The translations under genes and the position numbers were made by a program. This document shows, piece after piece, positions 26,654 through 36,931 of a DNA stretch of 64,000 nt. The DNA comes from Chitinibacter bivalviorum (GTDB taxonomy: Bacteria > Pseudomonadota > Gammaproteobacteria > Burkholderiales > Chitinibacteraceae). The notes beneath the pieces are model-generated. The model ran no database searches and had not been told where the DNA came from. It saw only the letters and a list, made by a program, of their open reading frames with translations. The stretch spans positions 3,286,001 to 3,350,000 of the forward strand of contig NZ_CP058627.1 in assembly GCF_013403565.1 (NCBI RefSeq), in the 5' to 3' direction. Within the stretch, counting starts at the first letter, position 1, and each line of letters opens with the position of its first letter.

Positions 26654-27034
26654 ATGAGCTGTCCATTTTGTACAATCCCAAACGAGCGCATCATAGAACG
26701 CAATGATTCGGGCTATGTTATTCGTGATGGCTTTCCGGTATCTCCAGGTCATACGCTGATTATTTCGCACCGACACATTGGTTCGTTTTTCGAACTAAGC
26801 CGACAAGAGCGCGATGATTTACTCGAACTACTCGACAAGGCTAAATTGGTGCTGGATCAAGATTTCAAACCAAACGCATACAATATTGGAATCAATGATG
26901 GTTCTGCTGCAGGGCAAACAGTGCCGCATTTGCATATTCATTTAATACCGCGTTTCGATGGTGATATGGCCGATCCACGCGGTGGAGTGCGGTATGTAAT
27001 TCCAGAAAAAGCAGATTACTGGACGGCTCGATGA
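26654..27034 (+). CDS. HIT-family nucleotide hydrolase/transferase
   Basis: A 126-residue HIT protein. CxxC-type MSCPFCTIPNE starts the protein, and QTVPHLHIHLIPR is the HxHxH-x-x histidine triad. GHTLIISHRHIGSFFELS is also characteristic. HIT proteins act on nucleotide phosphoramidates or dinucleoside polyphosphates. The start at 26654 fits the family. The next gene starts in its stop codon (ATGA), so the two are translationally coupled; a HIT next to an HNH nuclease suggests a shared role. Confidence 0.92.
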   Translation: MSCPFCTIPNERIIERNDSGYVIRDGFPVSPGHTLIISHRHIGSFFELSRQERDDLLELLDKAKLVLDQDFKPNAYNIGINDGSAAGQTVPHLHIHLIPRFDGDMADPRGGVRYVIPEKADYWTAR

Positions 27035-28089
27035 CAGCCATTCCAACGGCTCAGCAGCAACTAGACTTTATCGCCAAAATCCAGCGCTTATTTGCTGAGG
27101 GTGAATTCTCGGCAACCTACAAGTACGCGCTATTGATCGCGCTGACTGAGATTGCGGTTGAAAGTGATGTCCAAGATGGGCGCGAACTGCTCGTATCAAA
27201 CCGACAGATAGCGGATAAATTTATCGAGCTGTACTGGAAGCAAACTGTGCAATATGTTTCAGGCTTGCCAGAAACGAAGCCTGGCATTCTTGTCCAGAAT
27301 CACGGCACACAAGCGGCGATTGTAAATGCCATTTTAAGTTTCAAAAAAAGCTATTCTCTAAGTACTAGTCCGCTGAGGGCAGCCAAAGATCACAACGAAT
27401 ATCGTGAGTTACAAGGACGGGTTGCCATTGTAGTTTCTGCGCAGCCGCTTAATTTCTTGCAGAACTACGGGGGTGTAAATCACTCGTTCATTTATGCACG
27501 TCAAAAAGGGCAGATCATGCTGCTACCTGGCGTTGTGTATTGCCTGCGGACGTTCCAAGGACTAATTCAACAACTAGCACGTGCCCGCTGGGTCGAATAT
27601 ATTAAAGGTCATAAAGATAACCAAGCAATTGTGGGTCAAGCCGGTGATCTTGAATCATTTATGTTCGAATCCGCACGAACCAATTTAACCACGCTGGGCA
27701 GACTACTAAAAAAACTCGATGGGCATCATTGCTTCTATTGCGGTGAGACGATGCAAAGTAATGACGTTGATCACTTCATTCCCTTTTCAGCTTATCCAAG
27801 GGATCTTGGCGATAATTTTGTGCTCGCCCATGCCAGCTGCAACCGGAGTAAATCCGACAATCTAGCTTCAATTCAACATCTAGAAAACTGGCTCAACCGC
27901 AAACAAAAGAAACAAGATGCTTTGCAAGAAATTTCTCATGAGGCCGGTATTGTTTTTGATGCGCAGGCGAGTAAATCAATTGCCCACTGGGCTTATTCAT
28001 TAGCACTTCAAGCAGATGGCTCTGCTTGGGTCAAAAGCAAAGATTTTGTCCCCATTTCCCAAAATTACATCTTAGCTCTAGCACATTGA
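27031..28089 (+). CDS. HNH endonuclease
   Basis: A 352-residue protein. Its C-terminal third contains HHCFYCGETMQSNDVDHFIPFSAYPRDLGDNFVLAHASCNRSKSDNLAS: two CxxC/CNxxK zinc or structural sites around the catalytic DH and the Asn, the HNH signature. The N-terminal 200 residues are helical and unfamiliar. Overlap with the HIT gene (4 bp) and a 10-bp gap to the exonuclease gene suggest an operon. Confidence 0.85.
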   Translation: MTAIPTAQQQLDFIAKIQRLFAEGEFSATYKYALLIALTEIAVESDVQDGRELLVSNRQIADKFIELYWKQTVQYVSGLPETKPGILVQNHGTQAAIVNAILSFKKSYSLSTSPLRAAKDHNEYRELQGRVAIVVSAQPLNFLQNYGGVNHSFIYARQKGQIMLLPGVVYCLRTFQGLIQQLARARWVEYIKGHKDNQAIVGQAGDLESFMFESARTNLTTLGRLLKKLDGHHCFYCGETMQSNDVDHFIPFSAYPRDLGDNFVLAHASCNRSKSDNLASIQHLENWLNRKQKKQDALQEISHEAGIVFDAQASKSIAHWAYSLALQADGSAWVKSKDFVPISQNYILALAH

Positions 28090-28099
28090 GCACATCACT

Positions 28100-28708
28100 A
28101 TGAATAACAAATATGCGGTGCTAGATTTTGAAACAACGGGCCTAAGTCCGAATATGGGCGCTCGGGTAACCGAAGTCGCCGTGGTGATTTTACACAACGG
28201 ACAAGTCATCGACAGATACCAGAGCTTGATAAATGCAGGTGTACGGATTCCAACCGAAATTACCCAGATAACCGGTATTACCAATGCTATGGTCAAAAGT
28301 GCTCCACCGGTGGCACAGGTGATGCGGGAAGTTCATGCTCGAACTTCAGATGCCGTTTTTGTTGCGCACAATGCGTCATTCGATATGAAATTTTTGCAAT
28401 TTGAAGGATCAAGGTTAGGCCTACAATTTCCGAGTAGCGCATGCTGTACCTTATTGCTGGCTCGACGATTGTATCCGCATATGCCGAATCATAAACTTGC
28501 CACACTAGCAGCAGAACTTAACATTTCTTCGGGTGGTGCTTATCACCGTGCACTAGTTGATACCGAAGTTACCGCAAATTTATTTATGCGAATAATTGAG
28601 GATTTAAGGCACAGAGCTGCTGGCAAAGTAATAACAACAGCCTTGTTGCAACGACTACAAAAAGCTAAGGCAGCCGATATTAATACTCTGCTGCAAAGGC
28701 ATTGTTAG
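28100..28708 (+). CDS. DnaQ-like 3'-5' exonuclease (DEDDh)
   Basis: A 202-residue exonuclease. The first motif AVLDFETTGLSPNMGARVTEVAVV has the Asp-Glu pair, FVAHNASFDMKFLQFE the third Asp, and YHRALVDTEVTANLFMRI the histidine and last Asp. This is the DEDDh pattern of epsilon-like proofreading/exonuclease proteins. It lies 10 bp after the HNH gene; its last 29 bp overlap the end of the convergent helicase gene. Confidence 0.9.
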   Translation: MNNKYAVLDFETTGLSPNMGARVTEVAVVILHNGQVIDRYQSLINAGVRIPTEITQITGITNAMVKSAPPVAQVMREVHARTSDAVFVAHNASFDMKFLQFEGSRLGLQFPSSACCTLLLARRLYPHMPNHKLATLAAELNISSGGAYHRALVDTEVTANLFMRIIEDLRHRAAGKVITTALLQRLQKAKAADINTLLQRHC

Positions 28709-31700
28709 GCGTTGGGATCTCAAGCTTATTCGAACTTCCTACGATGCGAGGTACAACGACCGCCCATTGATCCATTTTGCAACTGGCTTGATATTCTTCC
28801 TTTTGAGCCAGCTTATCCATCACGACAATGGCATTCACTTCGGCAAAATCACATTCTTGCTGAAGACTAAATTTCTGGGCTGTGCGACCAACAACTTGTT
28901 CAAATTGATCAAGAAACTCATATCGACCATCAACTAGCTGCCGAACAGCAAGTCGATCACCATATTTCAACGCAGCTATTTGTTGGTGAATATCATGTGT
29001 AGAAGGTTTTCTACCGGCATATCCCAAATCAATTTCTCGTAAGGACAACGAGTGGTAGCGCATATTGAGTTGTGGATCAATTTTATACTCCCGTGCTTCT
29101 CGCATCATGCAAGTAGTGCGGTCTAGCAGTTTGCTGAATAAATGCTTTTTATCTGCGAATTCACACAGAGTCAGCGTTTGTTGGGCACGGGTCATGCCTA
29201 CATAGTAGAGCCGTCTTTCATCTTCAGTTTCTTTATTCCAACCACCATCGAGTACAACAACATGCTTGAACTCGAGTCCTTTGGCTGAATGTACCGTTCC
29301 TAAATAGAGCCCCGAATTACTGCGCTTTGTTTCTCGTGCATAGTCATAGAGCCAATCAACCAGCATCTCAATCGAGAGTTGGCAGTCGCCAAACTCAGCA
29401 GTCAGTTGTTCGCTCGCTTTCGTAAAGTAATCTATCCAATCTGGCTCAGTGCATCGCTCAAGCATGATGCGGAACGCATCTGTAATAGTGATTTCTTTTT
29501 GCTGTAGCTGGCGAACAGCATCAAGGGCCCGCACAAAATCTTGTTGGCGAGTAATTGGAATTTGGCGTTCTTTATCCGCCGCCATAATGTACGGAATATG
29601 GTTTTGCTCGCTCCATGCTTGAAATGGCAATAGATAATGATTGGTTCTAGCAAGGATTGCGCAATCGCTCCAGTTGCTACCTTCTTCGAGTTGAATTAAA
29701 CGACGCAATTCCGAGATCGCTGCTTGGCATTGAATATTTCCATGCTCTCGATCGTGCCCCGAAATACGCAAGCGAAGTACCTGGCCGCGCCTTTCGCCAT
29801 CAATCTCTTGCCAGCGTCCTCCAAGAAGATCCGCTGCGCGATTGTCATCAATCCGAATCGGATGCTCACTCTTAAGGCGTCCTTCGTTTGCGACAATCAC
29901 TGAGTTCGCAGCGTCAATGATGTTTCTTGTCGAGCGATAGTTTTCAACGAGGAACCGCTGCTCTGCCTGATAATCATTGCAGAACTGTTCAATGTATAAA
30001 TTACTAGTTTCGCGCCAAGAATATACGTTCTGATCGTCGTCTCCAACGGCCAAAATGGTTAGCTTGCCATCTTCTGATGATAACCGGCCAGCTAATGCAG
30101 AAACGAGGCGATACTGCCAATCGTCAATATCCTGATATTCATCGACCATGATATAGCGATAGCCTTCGAGTAGTTTATCGCGAAGCTCATCCTCGCCCTC
30201 TGCATTGAGTTTGCCCTCTAAAAGCAAAACAGCGTTGTGGAGTACCTGCTCAATTTCAGTCTCGGCAACGTCATTTCGCCCCCCGAAACTGATGCCCATC
30301 AGGCGCATCGCCATCGCGTGATAAGTCAAAACAGTGAGGCCAAAAGCATCGCTTCCAACGAGGGCGTACAAGCGTTTGCGAATCTCATTCGCAGCATGTC
30401 TATTGAAGGTAAGTACAATAATGCTACTAGCTGGAATGCGTTTGACTCTAAGCAGAAAGGCTACGCGATGAACGATCACCCTAGTCTTTCCTGAGCCAGG
30501 ACCTGCCAACACGAGGCGGTTAGTGTCATTCTCGTCAGTCACAATTGGATGTTGCGAGCGGCTCAATGGATCGACGATTTTTCTAAACGAAGACTCGCTG
30601 GTCGCTAACTCGAGAATCTCTTTCTTATGGCCAAAATAGCGTTTGATGAAGTCACGCTTGGGTAAGGTGAAATAGTCCATGACTAATTTGATTGCATCGG
30701 CCATTTCCTTGATTGCGACTTCGGCATATTCGCGCATCACATGGACTTGAACACGCTTTTCTGAGTAGTGCTCTTCCAGTGGTTGATAATCATCCTTCTG
30801 GTAGCGACGAAGTTGTTCATCATTGATTTTGATCGTCATGGCTCGACGCATGACTGTCATGCCGTGATTCAGGACAAGTACGTCTTCGTGGTGCAAATAC
30901 AGCAATACATGTTGAATGGCCGCGATACGTTTTTCAGGACGAGTTAGAGTTGATAGCTCAAGATCAAGCGTGATCACATCTACCAATTCACCAAGCGTGG
31001 TTTCAACGAGTTTGTCGCTCCCTTTCGTACCTGCAGGCAACTTACCAAGCAAAAATTCAAGTATTTTTTGAGCTATGACACGGCGTTTCTCCGCCATTTC
31101 TTCGATGTCCGACCAAGTTCTGTTCTTGCCCTTTATGCAAATCTTGAGCTGATCGCGACTGTGTTGACGGATGTCGAAACTACCTCGATGACGACCTTCC
31201 TCATCGGTATCTTGAGATAACGTTTGAAGTAACTGAGATACTTGCAGCGGTAGAACTTGCCGCTGTAAAACGGCACTTAGTTTTGTCGTTAATGCCGGAA
31301 GATTAATATCTTGCCATTCACCTTGATCTGCATCCGTTGCCCATTCTCGAAGCTCGGCAAATAACGCCACCTCAAGGGAAATTGAATTTTTCAACCTACT
31401 GTCCGATGCTCCTGCAATCCCCACCCTCAAGTACAGCGTGATTTGGGTGTCGTTGATCAATAAGCCCATATTTTCTAGCTGGCGCAAAATAGCGGTGACT
31501 TCATCCTGAGTCAAACCTGTATGCAGCATCAACTGATCTGTACTAACACGATCATCCGCTTTTGCGTCATACAGTATTGAGAGAATTGAGGTGTATTCTT
31601 GCTTTCTACGTTCGGGTAATTCTGCTGACTTCAGGGTTGCAATAGCTTCTTCTACGGTTTGGTGTTTTAGCTTTGCAGGAAAAACTTGGGTGTTATTTTC

Positions 31701-33866
31701 ATTACGCTGAAGAAAGTGAGCGCGTTCTAGCCACGCTACCGCAGTTGCTACTTTTGTTTCTGCATCGCGATCATCCGCTTCAAAGCTGGTATGAACGTAT
31801 TGATCATTCAATATCTCCCCCGCTGTGATAATGAGCTGACCATCATGACGGCGTTTCGCCGCATTTCGCAGTTTTTTTAGTATCTGCTCGATATCATTTT
31901 TAGTTAGCCGAGAGCGCTCGCTTAAGCGAAATTGGGTCTCAATGTCAGACGGGTCATAAAGCAGCACACAACGTGCGTGCTCTTGATCTCTACCCGCCCG
32001 TCCTGCTTCCTGTAAGTAATTTTCCAATGAGCCAGGAATTTCTGCATGAATGACAATACGAATATCCGATTTATCAACCCCCATGCCGAAAGCATTGGTT
32101 GCGACAATGACACGTAACTCACCTTGAATAAATTCATCTTGGATATCTTTTTTTAGCTGAGGAGGAATGCCCGCATGAAAATGCTGGCATGCCCAACTTT
32201 GTTTCTTCAAAAACTCAGCCAGCTCCTCTGCAGACTTCCTGCTCGCAACAAATACGACCGCTCCACCTTTTGTGTGTTCGAGTTCTGCCTTGAGTAATTG
32301 GTGTGTTCGATGCCATTTTTCGCCCTTGCTGCTTGGCATCACTTCGAAGTCGAGATTAGTACGTTCGTGGCCACCTTTGAAAGGTGTTAATTCAACATTA
32401 AGTTCACGTTTGAAATGCTCATTGATGTCATCCAGTACTTCTAGCTTGGCTGTGGCAGTAAAGCAGCCGATCGGTGAAATCGGATGTGTACCACTGAAAT
32501 CGCGAATAAAACGGGATGCATACAGATAATCTGGCCTGAAATCATTCCCCCATTTAGACAGACAGTGAGCCTCATCAAAAATCCAAGCATTGATCTGGCG
32601 ATGCTCGATCGCACTGCGAAATGCTTTGTTTCGGAACTGCTCAGGGGAAACAAGCAGAATACCGACATCACCCATCTGAATTTTTTCAAGCGTATCTGCA
32701 CGTTCAGGCATTGTGAGCATGCCATTGAGCGTAGCTGCACTTTGAATATTATTCGCCACCATGCCATCCACTTGATCCTTCATTAAGGATTGCAGCGGGG
32801 AAATGATTACTGTTAAACCGCCATTACGATGGAAGCGGTTTAATGCCGGGATTTGATAGCAAAGTGATTTGCCTCCACCCGTAGGAAGAATGGCCAGAAC
32901 ATGTTCACCTCTCATCCCTGCCAAGACGATGTCTCGTTGCAAACTTTCGCCGGTTTGATTTTTTGGTACAGGACGAAATGAGTCATAGCCAAAGTATCGC
33001 TTCAATTCATGCTCTGGATTGTGCGTCGTACTGCAGTATTGGCACTTGGGGTCACCACAGGGTTTATCACGCAGATCTATAAGCAGGGCGGTGACTTCAG
33101 GGAATTGATAGCGGACCCACGGCGCCAAGACGGAGTTGCCACCAGATACTCGCAACCATGCAATCGAGTATGCAATAGGCCAATACATTGCTGGATTACT
33201 TAGATCATCGTTTACTAGTCTTGATAACCGTTGTCGGCAGACTTTTAAATCTCGAGCCAAAGTAGGGTCGTTTTCACGTAAGAGTTCCGGAATCATTGCT
33301 CTTAACTCATCAAGATCGGGTGCTTTCTGATGTGTTTGCGAGAGCATGTAATTACCTAATCCGGGCCCTGGTTGAGCTGCAATTAAGGCATGGTAAACAC
33401 GTAACTCTTCCTTGGAAATTTCATTTAGCTTTTCAAATGCCTGGCGCTGATCATTAAACAAAGTCAACGTTGCATGGCAATCAGCAAGGGGTGAGTTAAT
33501 ACTGTCTCGAATGAGTTTGTAATTCTTGATGAGGCGATGATAGGGGTTTTGTGGGAAGGCTAAGGGTGATAGTCGCAGAGTATCAATTACCGGTAGATTC
33601 AATAACGCCAGTTCGGGGGCTATGGCCCTCAAAATGGGTAAATCATGTTCAAGTATATTGTGTCCCATCACAAAGCTAGCACCAACCGAAAGTCGATCCA
33701 ACTCTTGCAATGCAGCGGCGAGATTTTTTGCGGAAACCTTCAGTTCCAAGGACTCATTAATGTCCGGGCGCAAAGCTCCAATTTTGATGATTTTATCTGG
33801 TGCGTTATTTATGCCTGGTATGACCTCCAGATCAAAGATCAGTGCTTTAGGGTTTGGAACTGACAT
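28680..33866 (-). CDS. Exonuclease-RecQ-UvrD fusion helicase
   Basis: A 1728-residue protein. Residues 1-170: DEDD-like exonuclease (ALIFDLEVIPG; HNILEHDLPIL; LADCHATLTL). Residues about 310-720: RecQ helicase (PTGGGKSLCYQIPA with Lys333; FDEAHCLSKWGNDFRP; EAGRAGRDQE). Residues about 1110-1600: UvrD/PcrA-type superfamily 1 helicase (LAGPGSGKTRVIV with Lys1127; VDEYQDIDDWQYRLV; GTVHSAKGLEFKHVV; YVGMTRAQQTL). The ATG at 33866 is preferred because the exonuclease begins just after it; longer starts up to 33926 exist and no strong ribosome site decides. Two motor classes on one chain is unusual. Convergent with the exonuclease gene. Confidence 0.9.
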   Translation of the reverse strand: MSVPNPKALIFDLEVIPGINNAPDKIIKIGALRPDINESLELKVSAKNLAAALQELDRLSVGASFVMGHNILEHDLPILRAIAPELALLNLPVIDTLRLSPLAFPQNPYHRLIKNYKLIRDSINSPLADCHATLTLFNDQRQAFEKLNEISKEELRVYHALIAAQPGPGLGNYMLSQTHQKAPDLDELRAMIPELLRENDPTLARDLKVCRQRLSRLVNDDLSNPAMYWPIAYSIAWLRVSGGNSVLAPWVRYQFPEVTALLIDLRDKPCGDPKCQYCSTTHNPEHELKRYFGYDSFRPVPKNQTGESLQRDIVLAGMRGEHVLAILPTGGGKSLCYQIPALNRFHRNGGLTVIISPLQSLMKDQVDGMVANNIQSAATLNGMLTMPERADTLEKIQMGDVGILLVSPEQFRNKAFRSAIEHRQINAWIFDEAHCLSKWGNDFRPDYLYASRFIRDFSGTHPISPIGCFTATAKLEVLDDINEHFKRELNVELTPFKGGHERTNLDFEVMPSSKGEKWHRTHQLLKAELEHTKGGAVVFVASRKSAEELAEFLKKQSWACQHFHAGIPPQLKKDIQDEFIQGELRVIVATNAFGMGVDKSDIRIVIHAEIPGSLENYLQEAGRAGRDQEHARCVLLYDPSDIETQFRLSERSRLTKNDIEQILKKLRNAAKRRHDGQLIITAGEILNDQYVHTSFEADDRDAETKVATAVAWLERAHFLQRNENNTQVFPAKLKHQTVEEAIATLKSAELPERRKQEYTSILSILYDAKADDRVSTDQLMLHTGLTQDEVTAILRQLENMGLLINDTQITLYLRVGIAGASDSRLKNSISLEVALFAELREWATDADQGEWQDINLPALTTKLSAVLQRQVLPLQVSQLLQTLSQDTDEEGRHRGSFDIRQHSRDQLKICIKGKNRTWSDIEEMAEKRRVIAQKILEFLLGKLPAGTKGSDKLVETTLGELVDVITLDLELSTLTRPEKRIAAIQHVLLYLHHEDVLVLNHGMTVMRRAMTIKINDEQLRRYQKDDYQPLEEHYSEKRVQVHVMREYAEVAIKEMADAIKLVMDYFTLPKRDFIKRYFGHKKEILELATSESSFRKIVDPLSRSQHPIVTDENDTNRLVLAGPGSGKTRVIVHRVAFLLRVKRIPASSIIVLTFNRHAANEIRKRLYALVGSDAFGLTVLTYHAMAMRLMGISFGGRNDVAETEIEQVLHNAVLLLEGKLNAEGEDELRDKLLEGYRYIMVDEYQDIDDWQYRLVSALAGRLSSEDGKLTILAVGDDDQNVYSWRETSNLYIEQFCNDYQAEQRFLVENYRSTRNIIDAANSVIVANEGRLKSEHPIRIDDNRAADLLGGRWQEIDGERRGQVLRLRISGHDREHGNIQCQAAISELRRLIQLEEGSNWSDCAILARTNHYLLPFQAWSEQNHIPYIMAADKERQIPITRQQDFVRALDAVRQLQQKEITITDAFRIMLERCTEPDWIDYFTKASEQLTAEFGDCQLSIEMLVDWLYDYARETKRSNSGLYLGTVHSAKGLEFKHVVVLDGGWNKETEDERRLYYVGMTRAQQTLTLCEFADKKHLFSKLLDRTTCMMREAREYKIDPQLNMRYHSLSLREIDLGYAGRKPSTHDIHQQIAALKYGDRLAVRQLVDGRYEFLDQFEQVVGRTAQKFSLQQECDFAEVNAIVVMDKLAQKEEYQASCKMDQWAVVVPRIVGSSNKLEIPTPNNAFAAEY

Positions 33867-34156
33867 TAAGCGATTAACTTCGTAGGAGTAGCCAATGCTT
33901 AATTTTGCACCAAACATTACAAACAAAAAACGTTTACTTGCCGTAAGTGATGGTTATTTTACAGATTGGGATTCTAAGAGAGTTACTCATGCATTATCGC
34001 CCAGGGCTTTGGTCTGACCATAAAGCCCTCTCAGCATCCGAGCCCCAGACATTTGTGAATACGTTGACAAAAAGTGGCTCGACATATCTTTCATTATTAT
34101 TACGACTAGTGTTGAGCTAAAATCTGTGTACTTAGCTTTTCACTCCCAACTTTTCT

Positions 34157-35014
34157 ATGCGTATCAAACTTAAATCTATCCCCGTAGTTGTAAGCTTGTT
34201 CATCTTATCTGCTTGTGCAATCCAACAGAGCGGAAAAAACATTCGAATTCAGGCTGATTCCGCCGCTATATTTGGGACTGAGGTTGCAAAATTTAATACT
34301 GCTGACGGCGGCCAAGGGGTAATACGGAAAGACCTAGATAATCGTTACTCAATGAAAATTGGCAATTTTCAAGTGGTTAGCTTGGGTTCTGCGCGAAAAG
34401 TAAAACTAATACAGCAGAAGATTATTGGTCAGCGAACTGTCTTGCTGATAGAAGCTGAAGATACGAAATGCAGTTACAGCTATCAACTTTTCGCTATAGC
34501 GGGAAGTAGTGTGGAGAATTGGTCGATCGGTAACTGCTCAGATAAACCATTGATTTCAGGTAATGATGAAGAAATGATTTATTCATTTCCAGCCGGGAGC
34601 AGTAAAAATCCGCGATTGATACGCTATACCTATCGAGATGAACAGTTGTTTAAAGCAATTATTGATTTGGCGCCAGAAGTAACACCACCTGTAAAAGTAA
34701 CACCGCAACCGGGAGGAGCAACACCAGCGACTAAAGCTAAGAGTAGTGGCCAACCTAACAATCAACGGGAGCCTTCAGTACCTACATTGACCCCCGCGCA
34801 AACTATCAAGGCGACACCAGTTAGTAATGTAACGGTAACAACTAAATCAAGCTCAAGGCCAAATGTAACGCTCACTCCTCCAACAACGCCACCAAATCCA
34901 ACTGGCACTTATGGCAATAAAAATGCGCCCGTGCCAACTAGGAAGCCAATTGTATTTTCTGAAAGTGAAGAAAAACCTGTTCGTCGTATTGATCTGACCA
35001 AAGACAGTAAATAA
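34157..35014 (+). CDS. Putative lipoprotein with Thr/Pro-rich tail
   Basis: A 285-residue protein. SLFILSACAIQQ is a lipobox (cleavage before Cys about residue 20). Residues 20-170 form a globular domain of unknown family with a KCSYSYQLFAIAG-type strand. Residues 175-260 are rich in Thr, Pro and Ser (for example TPQPGGATPATKAKSS), as in envelope linkers. The stop overlaps the next start (TAATG), so it heads an operon with two membrane proteins. Nothing links it to a known pathway. Confidence 0.75.
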   Translation: MRIKLKSIPVVVSLFILSACAIQQSGKNIRIQADSAAIFGTEVAKFNTADGGQGVIRKDLDNRYSMKIGNFQVVSLGSARKVKLIQQKIIGQRTVLLIEAEDTKCSYSYQLFAIAGSSVENWSIGNCSDKPLISGNDEEMIYSFPAGSSKNPRLIRYTYRDEQLFKAIIDLAPEVTPPVKVTPQPGGATPATKAKSSGQPNNQREPSVPTLTPAQTIKATPVSNVTVTTKSSSRPNVTLTPPTTPPNPTGTYGNKNAPVPTRKPIVFSESEEKPVRRIDLTKDSK

Positions 35015-36921
35015 TGAAAATACAACAGCTTACACCGCTACCCCGAATATTGTTTTTAATTGGCCTGACTATTACTTACCTGATGTTTGAGCTTGGGTTT
35101 AATGCCAGATTATTAGATCTTGTGGGAGGGGACGCAACTTTAGAAAATATCGAAAATATCGAACTTTATGGACGCTTCTTATCTGGTTGCGCTGCAGCCT
35201 TATTTGTATTTGGAGCTTTGTATTCCGAGTTACTCAAGCAGCAAACTCTTGACGCTCAAAATCCACGACATAGAGACTTAGAGCTTTTGACCCAGGTAAT
35301 GTCTGCATTACTTGCGAGCTTTGTGCTTTTGTTTTTTGCTAAACATAACGACTGGTTCGCGATGTGGCTATTCTTGCCACTACTCATATTTATCTATTAC
35401 CTCTTTTCGCTCAAAGACAAGTACCTACTTGTTTTGGTACTACTTTTTTCACCTTTTTGTGTTGCTGCAATTCGCAATAACTGGTCAGTTAACTGGCTTT
35501 TAGTTCCATCTTCATTGTTACTCGCATATTGCTTCGATCAAAAGAAACGATTTACTTGTCCCCCTTTGATAGGCCTAGCGGTCTTTTCAACGGTGATCAC
35601 GGCGTTCTTTGCGTTACAGATCTTGGTCGAGCAAGTGGTCAATACGCAGAGTGCTGAGCAGCGGAGATTAGCTTTACAAACGGTTTTAATCCAGCAAGGC
35701 CTAGTCAAAGGAGAGGTTGAGCTTGCTGCCTTGAACAACGATTCAACTATTTTTAGCCAAGCAGAAGGTAAAGCATTCCTTGCGCTATTTCCGTTCATGG
35801 CAATGACAGTAGATCAACTAGAGAAGAAAATTGACGCAGTAAAACAGCAGATGATCGAAGATCGAGTAAAAGAAAAGCTGGGCTCTCCCAAAGTCGTCTA
35901 TAGCAGTCAGTATCTAGTAGCTATGGGCGAAATTGAAAAAAAATGGCAGCTATATCAAAAAGGTAAGGCTTGGTTTGATCTTAATGCTGAAGCAAAGAAG
36001 CAAGCTGAGCCACGCTGGAATGAGTACCGGGAGAAATTAAGGAAAAATCACAACTGGGAGCCAGAAGCGATTCCTCAGCGCTATAAATCCCGTGTGGCTA
36101 CATCACTAAATAAAGATTTACCCACATTTTTGCCTAGTTGGGATCCCTCTAGCCGAGCTATGTTTAATCTGGCAATTGCACAAGAAATTGAAAATCAAAT
36201 CCGCTCACCAAATGGGATAGACATTCAAGGTGAGCGAGTGAAGCCAGGTTTGTCCTTTGAGGGTTTTGTCGCTTTGAAGTCTAGTCAAAGGGGGTTGCGT
36301 GAGAAGCTGATGTTGCCTGAGAGTATCCAGGTACGAAGTGACTACAAAGATGAAAAAGATTTCACCACAAACTACTATTTTCCGCTTGTAAAAAAAATTA
36401 CGAAAGATGAAGTAGCCAAATACCAATCTCCAACGGCTCAATTCGAATTTCAAGCTCAGTATTATGAGGTTGGGCAGCAAGCTATTCGAAAAACTGTAGT
36501 CCCCGCGCTCGCTCTTTTCTTCTCTCTGATGGGGGCAATCGCACATTTTGCCAAGCTGATTATGTTGCTGAGCAAACCATTAACTGAACGGATTGCATTG
36601 TTGGTAGGAAAAATGAATAAATCCGGCAACACATACCAGGTTGCTCCCACCTTATCTTTTATGGTGTGGAGTGGCGTGATTATTTCATTTTGGATCGTGT
36701 TACAAGGACAAAATAATCAAATTACTGGCAGTCGACTGTATGTAAGTCTGGAGCAGCAAAGTATCGGAGCAGACCCTAGTCATTTTATGAAGTTTAAAAC
36801 AAATGCGCTTCACGTAATTGCGGTGGGGCAAGCCCGAGGGTATCCATTGTTTGAAGCTGTACGCCAGCATATTTTATTTGGCTTGCCCTATGGCTATACG
36901 AAACCAAAAATCAATGATTGA
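35014..36921 (+). CDS. Large membrane protein of unknown function
   Basis: A 635-residue protein. About seven membrane segments lie in residues 10-220 (for example FVLLFFAKHN, LPLLIFIYYLFSL, YLLVLVLLFSPFCV), then a soluble, Lys-rich central region (about 220-480), then two more membrane spans (ALALFFSLMGAIAHFAKLI and FMVWSGVIISFWIVL). The gene starts inside the stop of the lipoprotein gene and is followed by a third membrane-anchored protein. I do not recognise the family. Confidence 0.75.
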   Translation: MKIQQLTPLPRILFLIGLTITYLMFELGFNARLLDLVGGDATLENIENIELYGRFLSGCAAALFVFGALYSELLKQQTLDAQNPRHRDLELLTQVMSALLASFVLLFFAKHNDWFAMWLFLPLLIFIYYLFSLKDKYLLVLVLLFSPFCVAAIRNNWSVNWLLVPSSLLLAYCFDQKKRFTCPPLIGLAVFSTVITAFFALQILVEQVVNTQSAEQRRLALQTVLIQQGLVKGEVELAALNNDSTIFSQAEGKAFLALFPFMAMTVDQLEKKIDAVKQQMIEDRVKEKLGSPKVVYSSQYLVAMGEIEKKWQLYQKGKAWFDLNAEAKKQAEPRWNEYREKLRKNHNWEPEAIPQRYKSRVATSLNKDLPTFLPSWDPSSRAMFNLAIAQEIENQIRSPNGIDIQGERVKPGLSFEGFVALKSSQRGLREKLMLPESIQVRSDYKDEKDFTTNYYFPLVKKITKDEVAKYQSPTAQFEFQAQYYEVGQQAIRKTVVPALALFFSLMGAIAHFAKLIMLLSKPLTERIALLVGKMNKSGNTYQVAPTLSFMVWSGVIISFWIVLQGQNNQITGSRLYVSLEQQSIGADPSHFMKFKTNALHVIAVGQARGYPLFEAVRQHILFGLPYGYTKPKIND

Positions 36922-36931
36922 TCGCTGAGAT

